A DNA stretch of 64,000 bases from RGIG1934 sp045122895. Lineage in GTDB: Bacteria > Bacillota > Clostridia > Lachnospirales > Lachnospiraceae. The notes beneath the pieces are model-generated. The model did no database searches. It was not told the DNA's origin and worked only from the letters and a program-made list of their open reading frames with translations. Below are positions 50,738 to 59,549 of this stretch, one piece after another (positions within the stretch are counted from its first letter, which is position 1; the number at the start of each line of letters is the position of its first letter). Made by a program: the position numbers and the translations under genes. Location of the stretch: the NCBI GenBank assembly GCA_045122895.1, contig JBGVIE010000045.1:16168-80167 (forward strand). Direction: 5' to 3'.

Positions 50738-51946
50738 TCATTCCATGTTCTTGATTATTTCAATCGGAGTATTTCCTTTTAAAACATTCTTTGTAGTCTG
50801 CCCTGACCAAAGTACTATAATTGTGCACACACTAAGCATAAATAACATCTGTAACATACCTATATTACAATTAATTTCTCCAACTAATTTAAATTCTTTT
50901 TGTAAAGCCAACAGATTGGTTGTAAAAGCAAATGCAAGCACTGAATTAAAAGTCATTTCTAATATAGTCATAAACTGTGCTTTGGTATAGTTCATGCCAC
51001 ATATATACATAATTCCAAAATATCTTATACTTCTAACGGTTTTAATTGTTACAATTCCAGTTATAGAAATTAAGAAAAGTACAAGAACAATTACTGTAAG
51101 TGGTACATATTTAAGTAATGTACCCTTATACTTTTCATTACTCCTATATACAATATCTTCCGCATCGGGATACAATGAATCCGATGGAATAGATTGCAAC
51201 ACTTCTTTTTCATAATTACTTATTTTAGCTTTTATATTTCTTTTTCCCTCATCTGACATTGTGTTATCAGGATTAATTATTATATTATAAAAAACTGAAG
51301 CTTCTTCTATATTTTTAATTTTTTTAACTTCTTCTTCGGGTATAATAAGCCTTACCTCTTCCTCCTGCTCATAACTATATAGCTGAAAAAAATCTTCAAA
51401 TGTCATATTGCTATTCATACTTCCTAAATCAGTGTAAAGTCTTTGACCATCACTAATAACACCCGCAACATAAACATTAACCTTTATATTTTCATCATCC
51501 GTATAATAAATATTATATTCAAATATATCTCCCGCTTCTATGCCATACGGATTATTTGATATCAATGCCACAATAGTATTTTCATCTTTCTTGACCTTAC
51601 TTGGATACGTACCAGAATCTAATCTTGGTTTAATTGCTTTCATAACCTCTTTTGAATATACAGAAGCTCGTATCGTATCGGTATTATCACTTTGATATCC
51701 AAAAAAAGTCTGAGATGTTAACATATTTTCCTCCATCGAGATTTCTTTATAAAAATCACTAAAAATCTCCAATGCAAATATACTATCCTCGTCTATATAT
51801 TTGTTTGCCAATCTATATATCTTAGTCTCTTCTTCAATATTTGAAATAAATATTGTTGATATTAGCATCATCACTACCATTATTAAAACAACACATAGAT
51901 TAAACCACCAATTTCTGATATATTCACTTATTCCAAACCTAAACAT
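50738..51946 (-). CDS. FtsX-type ABC permease (second of the pair)
   Basis: 402 residues with one N-terminal helix (15-35), a large external domain (~35-285) and three C-terminal helices (TVIVLVLFLISITGIVTIKTV, FGIMYICGMNYTKAQ, QMLFMLSVCTIIVL). This is the MacB/LolC/FtsX topology. The YFGIMYICGM motif between helices corresponds to the conserved cytoplasmic loop of FtsX permeases. It pairs with 52006-53097 and the ATPase. Such exporters or mechanotransmission complexes handle peptides, lipoproteins or antimicrobial resistance. Confidence 0.85.
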   Translation of the reverse strand: MFRFGISEYIRNWWFNLCVVLIMVVMMLISTIFISNIEEETKIYRLANKYIDEDSIFALEIFSDFYKEISMEENMLTSQTFFGYQSDNTDTIRASVYSKEVMKAIKPRLDSGTYPSKVKKDENTIVALISNNPYGIEAGDIFEYNIYYTDDENIKVNVYVAGVISDGQRLYTDLGSMNSNMTFEDFFQLYSYEQEEEVRLIIPEEEVKKIKNIEEASVFYNIIINPDNTMSDEGKRNIKAKISNYEKEVLQSIPSDSLYPDAEDIVYRSNEKYKGTLLKYVPLTVIVLVLFLISITGIVTIKTVRSIRYFGIMYICGMNYTKAQFMTILEMTFNSVLAFAFTTNLLALQKEFKLVGEINCNIGMLQMLFMLSVCTIIVLWSGQTTKNVLKGNTPIEIIKNME

Positions 51947-52005
51947 ACATAGCAGTCCTTTCCTTTATCCATGTTATAATTATTTACCTCTCATATAAAA
52001 CCTCA

Positions 52006-53097
52006 TTATCTAGACTGTCTCAACATCTTGACAAGCTTTTTCTTGTTCATAATCTTCAGCACTACAAAAGTGATACTAAAAATACATATAAAATAAATTA
52101 ACATCATTATCCCATATGACTTAAAACTATAGAGACTAACATTAGTGTCATATATATCTGTAATAGTTTTTTGTAACATACATCTATACAAGAAAAAGCC
52201 TGTTATCTCTATTACTAAACTAACAATTATTATTTCTAGCTCATTAATAGCAAGACGTAATCCCTCAGATGCACCTATTATCCCATATATTGCCATTTGT
52301 TTTTGTCTTTTTTTTATTATGTAACTGTATATAAGACATGTATTAAGTGCTGATATAATTCCTATGGCAATAGATATAATGATAATACTTTTTATTGATA
52401 TTAATTCTTCCTCGTCTCGGATATCAAATTCATCAATTAAAGCTTTTTCTCCGAATTTCTCCTCAAAAGAATGTTTAATCAATAAATAATCTTTTTGAGT
52501 AGGAAGCTCTTTAAAGTTAAACATAACCGTAAAAACTTTTATATCATTATTGGATGCGGTAAAAGGTATAGATAAATTTCCTGGTGCTAATTCATCTACA
52601 CCTATAACCTCAAAGTCTACACTGTTGATGCAAATTGTATCTCCCACTTCGTCCATCTCACCGCGATGTGTATACACAACATTTAAACCGTATATCACAT
52701 CCTCTGTAGAAATTACACGTCCACTCTCTAATCTTGTATTGTCTTGCACAGTCTTTGATACATCGTACATTCCATTATGATATTCAAAATGCATAGATAC
52801 TGGTGTATCGTTCCAAAATCCTCCTACAAACACATAATCTAATTTATAGTCAAATTCATTAAGCAACTGTGGCAGACACTCTTTGATACTCGCAACTTTG
52901 GTGTCTTCAAAAGAAGTGCCTATACTATAACTATCAATATTTAATTCCTGCATCTTTGCTGAATAGTTTCCATATATGCCATATGAAAAGAATATGCAGA
53001 TGACTGCAACGAATTGCGATATTAGCATAAGTACATAGACATTGCGAAATTCTAGTATTGAATTTTTAATACTCTTTATTACCAGATTTATTATCAT
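52006..53097 (-). CDS. FtsX-type ABC permease (first of the pair)
   Basis: 363 residues, same topology: one N-terminal helix (about 22-42), external domain (~45-235), three C-terminal helices. The loop KRQKQMAIYGIIGASE between helices 2 and 3 is the FtsX signature. Only weakly similar to its operon neighbour, so the pair is a heterodimer. It begins 37 bases after the secreted protein gene 53135-53590. Arrangement 'small secreted protein, FtsX permeases, ATPase' is also seen in lactococcin-972-like bacteriocin loci, where the transporter gives immunity; sequence similarity to lactococcin 972 itself is not evident. Confidence 0.85.
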   Translation of the reverse strand: MIINLVIKSIKNSILEFRNVYVLMLISQFVAVICIFFSYGIYGNYSAKMQELNIDSYSIGTSFEDTKVASIKECLPQLLNEFDYKLDYVFVGGFWNDTPVSMHFEYHNGMYDVSKTVQDNTRLESGRVISTEDVIYGLNVVYTHRGEMDEVGDTICINSVDFEVIGVDELAPGNLSIPFTASNNDIKVFTVMFNFKELPTQKDYLLIKHSFEEKFGEKALIDEFDIRDEEELISIKSIIIISIAIGIISALNTCLIYSYIIKKRQKQMAIYGIIGASEGLRLAINELEIIIVSLVIEITGFFLYRCMLQKTITDIYDTNVSLYSFKSYGIMMLIYFICIFSITFVVLKIMNKKKLVKMLRQSR

Positions 53098-53134
53098 AGG
53101 CTTACTCCATCGTGATTACGTCTGCTATAAAATT

Positions 53135-53590
53135 TTAGTTTTCGTAGTATTGCTTCGCTGTATATGTGTAGTTATCTACCAAAGTTGTGGATGTACCCGT
53201 TGGCGAAGCATATGCTTTTACATTATGCTTATAATTATAAACATAACTATTTTTGCTTCTTGCAATTTTAGCTGAAGTTGACTCGCCATTATCCATTTGT
53301 TTTGAATCACCATCCCACAAATCATATGTTCCTGTATTGTAGTTGTATCTACTAACTGAACAATTATAATATCTCGTATTTCCACAATTGTTAACTGCTG
53401 TGGTTGTAGAATTTGTGCCATTACTTGCTGCACAATAATAACCATATGATCCTGTATAAGAATTTGTATATGAAGTTACTCCTCTAACTTTAGCTGAACG
53501 TGTTACCGTTCCAGCAAATGCCATTGTTCCAAGCATTAATGAAAATACAGCTGCACAAACAACAGTTCTTACCAAATGCGTTCTTCTCAT
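53135..53590 (-). CDS. Small secreted Tyr/Asn/Ser/Thr-rich protein, first gene of the regulated operon
   Basis: 151 residues with a clear signal peptide (residues 1-26: LVRTVVCAAVFSLMLGTMAFA, cleavage after AFA). The mature ~125 residues are rich in Tyr, Asn, Ser and Thr, with repeated short strands (TSYTNSYTGSYGYYC, NTRYYNCSVSRYNYN, NSYVYNYKHNVKAYAS) and three cysteines, so a small beta-sandwich is likely. No known domain is recognised. It is first in the operon behind a LytTR-type operator, so it is probably made in quantity on signalling. A bacteriocin-like, adhesive or substrate role for the ABC complex is possible; none is proven. Confidence 0.75.
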   Translation of the reverse strand: MRRTHLVRTVVCAAVFSLMLGTMAFAGTVTRSAKVRGVTSYTNSYTGSYGYYCAASNGTNSTTTAVNNCGNTRYYNCSVSRYNYNTGTYDLWDGDSKQMDNGESTSAKIARSKNSYVYNYKHNVKAYASPTGTSTTLVDNYTYTAKQYYEN

Positions 53591-53647
53591 AAAATCACCA
53601 ATTCCTTTCTTTCAAATTAAATTTTTACTTAATGTAATATGATAGCA

Positions 53648-53818
53648 TTACATTGAACTCCTATTTTTTCTTTCGATATAATTTTCTATTTTACCAAGAG
53701 AAAAAGTTACTCCATTTAATAGAATAAAAATAATTTCATATGAGGTAATTGCCATTCCGCTAATATAAAATACAATTAACAAAGTAAAATCAATCAAAAC
53801 AATAACCCTTGCAATTAT
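53648..53818 (-). CDS. Possible small two-helix membrane protein with a non-standard start
   Basis: A GGAAGGAG site at 53829-53836 is followed, at a spacing of ten, by an open frame whose first codons are ATA and ATT. It encodes about 56 residues: a hydrophobic helix (RVIVLIDFTLLIVFYISGMA), a second one (YEIIFILLNGVTFSLG) and a charged tail IENYIERKNRSSM. TTG 53797 is the first normal start but too far from the site. The peptide looks real, yet no standard start fits; a frameshift or a rare ATA/ATT start would explain it. It would be the true first gene of the operon. Confidence 0.35.
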   Translation of the reverse strand: MIARVIVLIDFTLLIVFYISGMAITSYEIIFILLNGVTFSLGKIENYIERKNRSSM

Positions 53819-53891
53819 TTTATTTTTTCTCCTTCCGTTTGAATTTTGATTTTACTTTTTTTCCGCAATACATTTCGTTTTGCTTGCTAAG

Positions 53892-53958
53892 ATTGTAGCA
53901 TAATAATTTCATTTTTTGTCGTTTCTTGCTTAATCTGTTACTTTTCTTGCTTAATCTG
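53892..53958 (-). promoter_or_regulatory. LytTR-type operator and promoter of the peptide/ABC operon
   Basis: On the minus strand, CAGATTAAGCAAGAAA occurs twice (53943-53958 and 53922-53937), exactly 21 bases apart, i.e. two helical turns. A -10 box TACAAT (53892-53897) follows 24 bases after the second copy; the -35 region is poor. Two direct repeats with a 21-22 base period just upstream of a weak -35 is the standard layout for AgrA/LytTR-type activators. The LytTR regulator is encoded immediately upstream (55293-56012). Confidence 0.75.
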
Positions 53959-53993
53959 CAAAAAAAGATGCTGACAAAATGTCAACATCTTTT
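53959..53993 (-). terminator. Terminator of the kinase/regulator operon
   Basis: Read on the minus strand, AAAAGATG-TTGACA and TGTCAG-CATCTTTTTTT form a stem with a TTT loop and a T run. It ends the two-component operon just before the operator of the next unit. Confidence 0.85.
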
Positions 53994-55296
53994 AATCAAT
54001 CTTATTCTGTATTAATATATTTGTATTGAATTCTTCATTTTTAATATACATAGCCATTTGACCATCATATTTTTTCACTGTTCTTCTTACGCTTCTTAAC
54101 CCTATACCATGAAATTCCGAATCTCTCTTACTTGTTTTAAGTTCTTCTATTTCAATTAGTTTAGTACATTTATTTTTTATATTAATAATCAAAAAGCTTT
54201 TTTCCTGCTTTATGGTTATTTCTACGAATGATTCTATTTCCACCCTTGCAGCTTCAATAGCATTATCAATTAAATTTCCCAATATATTAGCCATATCAAT
54301 ATTACTTACGATATTTCTTGGAGGAAGTTCTATATTAACCACAAATACAATATTTTGCTTTTCCGCAATGTTTTGTTTTGTATTAATAATTGCATCTACT
54401 ACAGAATTACCTGTTTTAATATAAAACATTTTTTGTTCTATTAATTTATTTTCTTTTTGTAAAAATGTCTTTATTTCTTCAAGTTTTTCTTCTTCTGCCA
54501 ATTGTGTTAAAGCTATAATGTCGTTTTTATAATCATGAATACTTTGTCTCCACAATTCAAAGGTCTGCTCTGTTTCATCCAACGATTTTTGCAACATCTT
54601 ATTATTTAGTTCAATGAGTAAATTCGTTTTCTTCTGCTCATACCCCTCTGCTATTTTGATAATAAAACCAAAGATTATCATTTCAATACCAAGGGACGCA
54701 ATGAAGAAAAACATAGTAAAGCTACTTATCTCATCGTTAGTTTTATCCAATTCAGAGTGTATCAACACCAAGTTAGATATCAACAGGAATGCGGAACACA
54801 CTCCCATAATCACAATATACAAAGGGGGTATTGTTTTCTTATGTGCAATTACTCTGTTCAATGTAAGAACTAAAATGCTCAGTATACTTTTGCTTAGCAA
54901 TATGCAAATAAGTCTTATAAAACTCTGTTCACATAATATATAACCTGTATTTGTATTAATTACAATAGCAACAATATATATTATCATAAAGTCAATTGCT
55001 GATAGTATCGCAGCATATGCAACCACCAGCCCTATTGATAGCAGATATTTTTTCCTGTAGCTAACACATTGTATTGCTATACATAACAATATAAATATGC
55101 CTGTGGTAACATAAGAAAAAAGATTTATGTGATTTAATATAAAAACAAATACTGATGCTATGGTTGAAAGCAACACAATTTTATTTTTTGAACCACTTAG
55201 TTTTTCTTTTGCCATAAATGTACCACAAAAATAACTGCACATAAATATTTCTATAAATGTCGCAACATACTCAATGCACCAAAAAAATTCTTTCAT
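53992..55296 (-). CDS. AgrC-like GHKL histidine kinase
   Basis: 434 residues. Residues ~1-200 form six or seven membrane helices, the peptide-sensing domain in AgrC/ComD-type kinases. Then a coiled coil with the phospho-acceptor His in SIHDYKND (HPK10-type HDYxND), the N box NILGNLIDNAIEAA and the G box HGIGLRSVRRTVKKYDG, i.e. an HATPase_c_5 GHKL domain. ATG 55296 overlaps the stop of the regulator gene (ATGTATGA), with GGGGAGA eight bases upstream. This class typically senses cyclic autoinducing peptides. The AgrD-like peptide encoded 4.5 kb downstream is its natural candidate ligand. Confidence 0.92.
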   Translation of the reverse strand: MKEFFWCIEYVATFIEIFMCSYFCGTFMAKEKLSGSKNKIVLLSTIASVFVFILNHINLFSYVTTGIFILLCIAIQCVSYRKKYLLSIGLVVAYAAILSAIDFMIIYIVAIVINTNTGYILCEQSFIRLICILLSKSILSILVLTLNRVIAHKKTIPPLYIVIMGVCSAFLLISNLVLIHSELDKTNDEISSFTMFFFIASLGIEMIIFGFIIKIAEGYEQKKTNLLIELNNKMLQKSLDETEQTFELWRQSIHDYKNDIIALTQLAEEEKLEEIKTFLQKENKLIEQKMFYIKTGNSVVDAIINTKQNIAEKQNIVFVVNIELPPRNIVSNIDMANILGNLIDNAIEAARVEIESFVEITIKQEKSFLIINIKNKCTKLIEIEELKTSKRDSEFHGIGLRSVRRTVKKYDGQMAMYIKNEEFNTNILIQNKID

Positions 55297-56012
55297 ACAT
55301 TTTCTCCCCAATATCGAGTTAATTCATCTTTTAATATTTTTATTCCAGACCTGCTTGTAATCAATTTTTTACCATTATCCAATGTAATGTAATAGTTAGT
55401 ATACTCTTTTATGTATTTCATATTTACTGCACAACCTCTATGTATTTTTACAAAATTGTTATCATTGATCTCGTTAATGAAATCATTAAGTGGTTTCCAC
55501 ATACTTAAAACCTTATTGTTAGCCAAATGAATAAATAACTTTCTTTTTACAATTTCAAAATAACATATCTCCGATTGCTCTACCCTATAATCTCCGTCAT
55601 CACTTTTAATAACAACGTATCTTCTTTCTCTTTTTTTGTACAACGCATAGGCAGATTTTAATGAAATACTTAGTTCTTCTTTTATTCTGTTTTTTCGGAT
55701 ATATCTAAACGGATTGTACTCGAATGAATCAAAAACATACTTCTCATACGAAGATATGAATATTATTATTATATCTTCATTAGTTTCTCTTAATATTTTT
55801 GCGACTTCCAACCCTGAAATATTTGGCATATCTACATCTAACAGAAGGATATCATAATGTATTTTTTCTTTTTTAATTATATCAATTAGATCTGCTCCAT
55901 TTACAAAAACCGAAACCTCAACATCATCTTTTAAATTCTTAAAAATCGCCCTAATACCACTCTCTAATCTGCTTGCTATTTTTGAATCATCATCACAAAT
56001 CGCAATATACAC
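55293..56012 (-). CDS. LytTR response regulator (AgrA/VirR type)
   Basis: 239 residues. A receiver domain (1-120) with acidic pocket CDDD, phospho-acceptor Asp59 in LLLDVDMP, Ser/Thr in FISSYE and Lys/Arg in RYIRKNR. Then a LytTR DNA-binding domain (about 138-235): YRVEQSEICYFEIVKRKLFIH, FVKIHRGCAVNMKYIKEY. LytTR proteins bind pairs of direct repeats 21-22 bases apart, exactly what is found at 53922-53958 and 56796-56828. It overlaps the kinase gene by four bases. AGGAG precedes its ATG. Confidence 0.95.
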   Translation of the reverse strand: MYIAICDDDSKIASRLESGIRAIFKNLKDDVEVSVFVNGADLIDIIKKEKIHYDILLLDVDMPNISGLEVAKILRETNEDIIIIFISSYEKYVFDSFEYNPFRYIRKNRIKEELSISLKSAYALYKKRERRYVVIKSDDGDYRVEQSEICYFEIVKRKLFIHLANNKVLSMWKPLNDFINEINDNNFVKIHRGCAVNMKYIKEYTNYYITLDNGKKLITSRSGIKILKDELTRYWGENV

Positions 56013-56281
56013 ATTCTATCTCCTCTTTCATTTATTGTTTATATATAACATTATTGTAAATTTTATCAAATATCGATATAAATATCAATCAAGAAACTTT
56101 AAAGTATAATACATATCTTTTTTGTCATAAATTATTTTACATTTGATACTTCACCAGTCAACATGGTTCCTACCACATATCATCGAAAGTGAATAGTTGC
56201 CCTTTAATAATATATTTTCCTATATCATATCCAATAATTCTACATACTCAGGAGCACACCTCTCGGCGTACTCCATCTATT
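56013..56281. other. Intergenic region upstream of the regulator gene
   Basis: About 270 AT-rich bases between the regulator start and the end of the coiled-coil gene. I see no ORF and no copy of the 21-base repeat here. A promoter for the regulator operon must lie here, but I could not define it. Confidence 0.4.
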
Positions 56282-56773
56282 TTATCGACTCTTTTCACCT
56301 TTCCTAATTTCCTTATCTGCAAATGTTCTAAAAGTATTAGCTACCATCTGTCCGGCATTTCTCATTCCAGCACCAAATGCATCTATCTTAGCTATGGTCT
56401 TATCAGTATCAATTATTCCATCCTTTAGTTTCTCACGCATCGATTTTATCTTATCCCTGATGCCAACAAATTCTGATACCTTATTAAGTGTCTCTCTGCC
56501 TTTCCATCTTACAGCCTGAACAATCTCAGTTGCCTTTGCTTTCATATTATCCTTAACTTCTGTATGAGTAGCTTTCATCTCTATAATACGATTTTCTGCC
56601 TTAGCTACCATATCAGAAATATACTTCTTAATTGAATCACCCATTGTCTTGTCCTGTAGCTCCTGTAATTGCTTTCTTACTTCCGCTAATTCATTAGTTA
56701 CATCATCAAGCTTTCTCTCAATCATATCCACATATGAAGCTGTTTCAAATATGTCATTGGCATCATCATTCAT
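56282..56773 (-). CDS. Coiled-coil protein (DUF6674-like)
   Basis: 163 residues from ATG 56773, or 179 if the ATG at 56821 is used. The product is helical throughout: YVDMIERKLDDVTNELAEVRKQLQEL (abridged), then AENRIIEMKATHTEVKDNMKAKATEIVQAV, then an amphipathic end rich in Lys (MVANTFRTFADKEIRKGEKSR). The pattern is similar to DUF6674 proteins of Lachnospiraceae mobile elements, by memory only. The upstream start lies inside the LytTR-type operator repeats, so I prefer the downstream one, though its ribosome site (AAGGTGAG) is 13 bases away. It probably belongs to the same regulon as the peptide operon. Confidence 0.6.
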   Translation of the reverse strand: MNDDANDIFETASYVDMIERKLDDVTNELAEVRKQLQELQDKTMGDSIKKYISDMVAKAENRIIEMKATHTEVKDNMKAKATEIVQAVRWKGRETLNKVSEFVGIRDKIKSMREKLKDGIIDTDKTIAKIDAFGAGMRNAGQMVANTFRTFADKEIRKGEKSR

Positions 56774-56795
56774 ACCATAAATAAATCTCACCTTT

Positions 56796-56828
56796 TGCAT
56801 AATCTGTCGATTTTCGTGCATAATCTGT
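56796..56828 (-). promoter_or_regulatory. Second LytTR-type operator at the coiled-coil gene
   Basis: On the minus strand ACAGATTATGCA occurs twice (56817-56828 and 56796-56807), again exactly 21 bases apart. The core CAGATTAWGCA matches the repeats at 53922-53958. It lies 23 bases before the preferred start of the coiled-coil gene; a -10 box is not obvious (TATGAA-like only). Confidence 0.65.
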
Positions 56829-56963
56829 AATAAAATCTTACAGACAAAACAATCTTCCTCTTTATAGAATCCATTTAATAATCGTATATGAATTTATTCA
56901 GTCGACTTGCTAAAAGTCTAGCATAAAAAATTACCATCTTTTCTCCTTTACGAATGCAATACA

Positions 56964-59549
56964 TCAGTGTGTTCCCACTATCAGGTGATTTTTTTTGTTT
57001 TTTTCAGGCGATTTGAAATATTTGATTAGAAAATCACCATCCTCATATCTGTCTTTGTAATCATATCCTTCAAGCTTCCACATATTACATATTCCATGGG
57101 TATAGGTTCTTGTGAGAGAATTATTGTAATAATATTTGATATCAGCGTTTACCACAAGACTGTCACCTGTAAGTATTAAATCCTTAACCTCATTCTTCTT
57201 AAGATGTGAATCGTATTTACTTTTTGGAAGAATTAATAATTCACCTGACAAATCAAGCTTTCCTGTGAATTTGTGAGCCCCATTTAGCGCGGAGATATCA
57301 TCGGAAACCTTGTATCTAAACGTGTCTCCTATCGGAAATACATCACTGCCATACATTGCGACTTTGGTCTCGCAAGGAGAATAAAAAGAGTCCTGCTTTC
57401 CTTTACGGTAGACAGTTACGGGTATGAAAGCCCCATCCTTAAAAAGCTTGTAACTCATACTTATCTGAATACTGCTGTTGCTATTGTAGTCCCCCACATC
57501 TATAACCGATAAATCCACAATCCCCTTATTGAGTTCCATTGCCATAACATCAGTGCTGGAAGTGGGCTCTCCAAATTCGTCTCTGTCTCCCACAGTGAAA
57601 GTATTGCTGCTATCTTTGGATGTAAAACCGTATAGTCGCCCGGCTACATAAATAGTGGCAGTGTTACATGCTGCTGCAGCGTTGTAATCAGAATTGCAGT
57701 AGTTATAAATAGTAGAGCTATCATCACTATTTATGGCATAGCTTCTTGCCATAATAGTATAGCAGCCTTCAGGTGTTCCTACAGGAATTATGAAGGTGTC
57801 ATCTTTGGTGAATTCAAACCACCTGTTTGCAGGCATAAGTGCGTCGTTCTTGTATATATCAAAAGGAAGACAAAGCTGTGATTTTTTAATATATTTTTCG
57901 TAATCATTGTACATATATCCAACTTCATTTATATGCATACCGGTTGCATTTGGAATGAAGTTCATAGGAACACCGATGTTTGTCGTTTCTTCGAGAGGCT
58001 GGTAGTTTGCCTGTTGATTAAAATCTGAATTTGTGGATAATTCAATATTGCAGATAACAGGTGTGTGGACTGTTACTGAATTAACATCCGGTGTTGAAAT
58101 ATTTATAATGTTTGTCTCGTCTCCATAGAGTTTATAGATGGCTTTGGCACTGCTTGAGTAAAAACCGTTTTTTGTTTTAGCAGGAATAAAGAGATTGTCT
58201 TTTTCAAAAGTGCTGATTTTATCATTAAAAGAAACTGGAGCAGGAGCGTGAATATTACTCTCTTTACCGGACAGAACAACATTACCTGCTATTTTTAAGG
58301 AGTCATTCTTAGCGGTATATTTGCCGACACATTTTTGTGCTAAATCGCGATAATCTTCGTCGGGAATTGCTGGTCTTAATTTGTTTTTACTTTTTATTGT
58401 TACCACATCAGTTGTAACCGCCTGTGTGTAACTGCTGATAGATACATGATTTTTAAGAGCGCCAAGCTTCTTTTTCGTTATGGAAGGAGAGTTTATACTA
58501 AAACTGTATTTGGAATCTGGCAGAGTCTGATTGGAAACAGTTAAATCTGACAGATAGTGATATATGAAATCCTGCACAGTGTAGTAAGAGAAAACACGTT
58601 TTACCTTGTACCATCTGGTTACCTGCTTTAGCTCACTGTGAGATTTACCTTTTGAGTCGGTCCAGATAAGCTTGTAAGGGGTTATTACCTTTACAGGAAA
58701 ATATCCCGTCCCCTTATAATGATTGAAAGTCATATCAAACAGTGCGCTGTTTGCTGAGGCCCTGACGTAAAGAGGTTCGCTTGAGGGAACAGCCCTGTTT
58801 ACAATAAACATTTCGTTCTGATATTTGTTATGCCCGATAGAAGCAGTAAGAGTGCTGTTGTTATTGAATCTTATCGTATCAGATAAAGAGGCACTTTGAG
58901 AGAATTTGGGTGGGTCTATAAGCACAGGAAATTCGACTTTTTTGTTGTAATGGGACAAAAGACTTTCCGGTGATGCCCAGGGTCTGGCTGAAGCAATACT
59001 CTTGTAAGTGTAATAAACCTCGCCTGTTGATTTGAAACAGTTGCTGCTGTTGTCAGTCAGGGTTCCTAAAGGGACTCCGTTTTGACATACAGTCATAACC
59101 TCATCAATATATACATAGTCGCCATAGTTAACAAGCTGATTCTTCCAACTACTGCTTGCGTTATTGATAGCTGTGAGCAGTTCGTCTTTGTCACAGTAAT
59201 AATAGCAGTACATGTAAGAACTGTCATTTGGGTCGTCGCGGTAGGCGATATCGCTGCAGCTCTTTAACCTGATAACGGCGTATTGCTGTCCCGGTTCGTT
59301 GATTGGCGCGTTGTATCTCTTTATCACAAAACCAAGAGTTCTGTATGTAACTCTTGAGGTTGCTTTTTTGTCGTGTGTAGTCATCTTAAGCGTGCCATCA
59401 GAATCAAATTTAAGACATTCGTCGTAATAGTCTGACACATCGGCACCCTGAATATTAATTATAAATATGGATATAAATGTAAATATAACAGTAAATATAA
59501 CAGAAGCTGACAGATGGGGCGAAAGCTTCCAAGATAAAAAATGTGACAT
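56964..59549 (-). CDS. Large secreted or membrane-anchored protein (DUF5704-like)
   Basis: 861 residues from ATG 59549, which has a perfect AAGGAGG five bases upstream; the ORF start at 59630 adds 27 residues without support. An N-terminal hydrophobic segment (SASVIFTVIFTFISIFIINI) serves as signal or anchor. The rest is beta-rich, with many Tyr/Ser/Asn and repeated modules. It resembles DUF5704 proteins of Clostridia (from memory). No catalytic motif is seen. It diverges from the giant FnIII protein, with 200 AT-rich bases between them. A surface or pilus-associated role is plausible. Confidence 0.6.
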   Translation of the reverse strand: MSHFLSWKLSPHLSASVIFTVIFTFISIFIINIQGADVSDYYDECLKFDSDGTLKMTTHDKKATSRVTYRTLGFVIKRYNAPINEPGQQYAVIRLKSCSDIAYRDDPNDSSYMYCYYYCDKDELLTAINNASSSWKNQLVNYGDYVYIDEVMTVCQNGVPLGTLTDNSSNCFKSTGEVYYTYKSIASARPWASPESLLSHYNKKVEFPVLIDPPKFSQSASLSDTIRFNNNSTLTASIGHNKYQNEMFIVNRAVPSSEPLYVRASANSALFDMTFNHYKGTGYFPVKVITPYKLIWTDSKGKSHSELKQVTRWYKVKRVFSYYTVQDFIYHYLSDLTVSNQTLPDSKYSFSINSPSITKKKLGALKNHVSISSYTQAVTTDVVTIKSKNKLRPAIPDEDYRDLAQKCVGKYTAKNDSLKIAGNVVLSGKESNIHAPAPVSFNDKISTFEKDNLFIPAKTKNGFYSSSAKAIYKLYGDETNIINISTPDVNSVTVHTPVICNIELSTNSDFNQQANYQPLEETTNIGVPMNFIPNATGMHINEVGYMYNDYEKYIKKSQLCLPFDIYKNDALMPANRWFEFTKDDTFIIPVGTPEGCYTIMARSYAINSDDSSTIYNYCNSDYNAAAACNTATIYVAGRLYGFTSKDSSNTFTVGDRDEFGEPTSSTDVMAMELNKGIVDLSVIDVGDYNSNSSIQISMSYKLFKDGAFIPVTVYRKGKQDSFYSPCETKVAMYGSDVFPIGDTFRYKVSDDISALNGAHKFTGKLDLSGELLILPKSKYDSHLKKNEVKDLILTGDSLVVNADIKYYYNNSLTRTYTHGICNMWKLEGYDYKDRYEDGDFLIKYFKSPEKNKKNHLIVGTH

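Noticed and set aside
53135..53590. Lactococcin-972 bacteriocin
   Set aside because: Gene context is similar (FtsX permeases plus ATPase), but the conserved pattern of that family is not visible in the mature protein.
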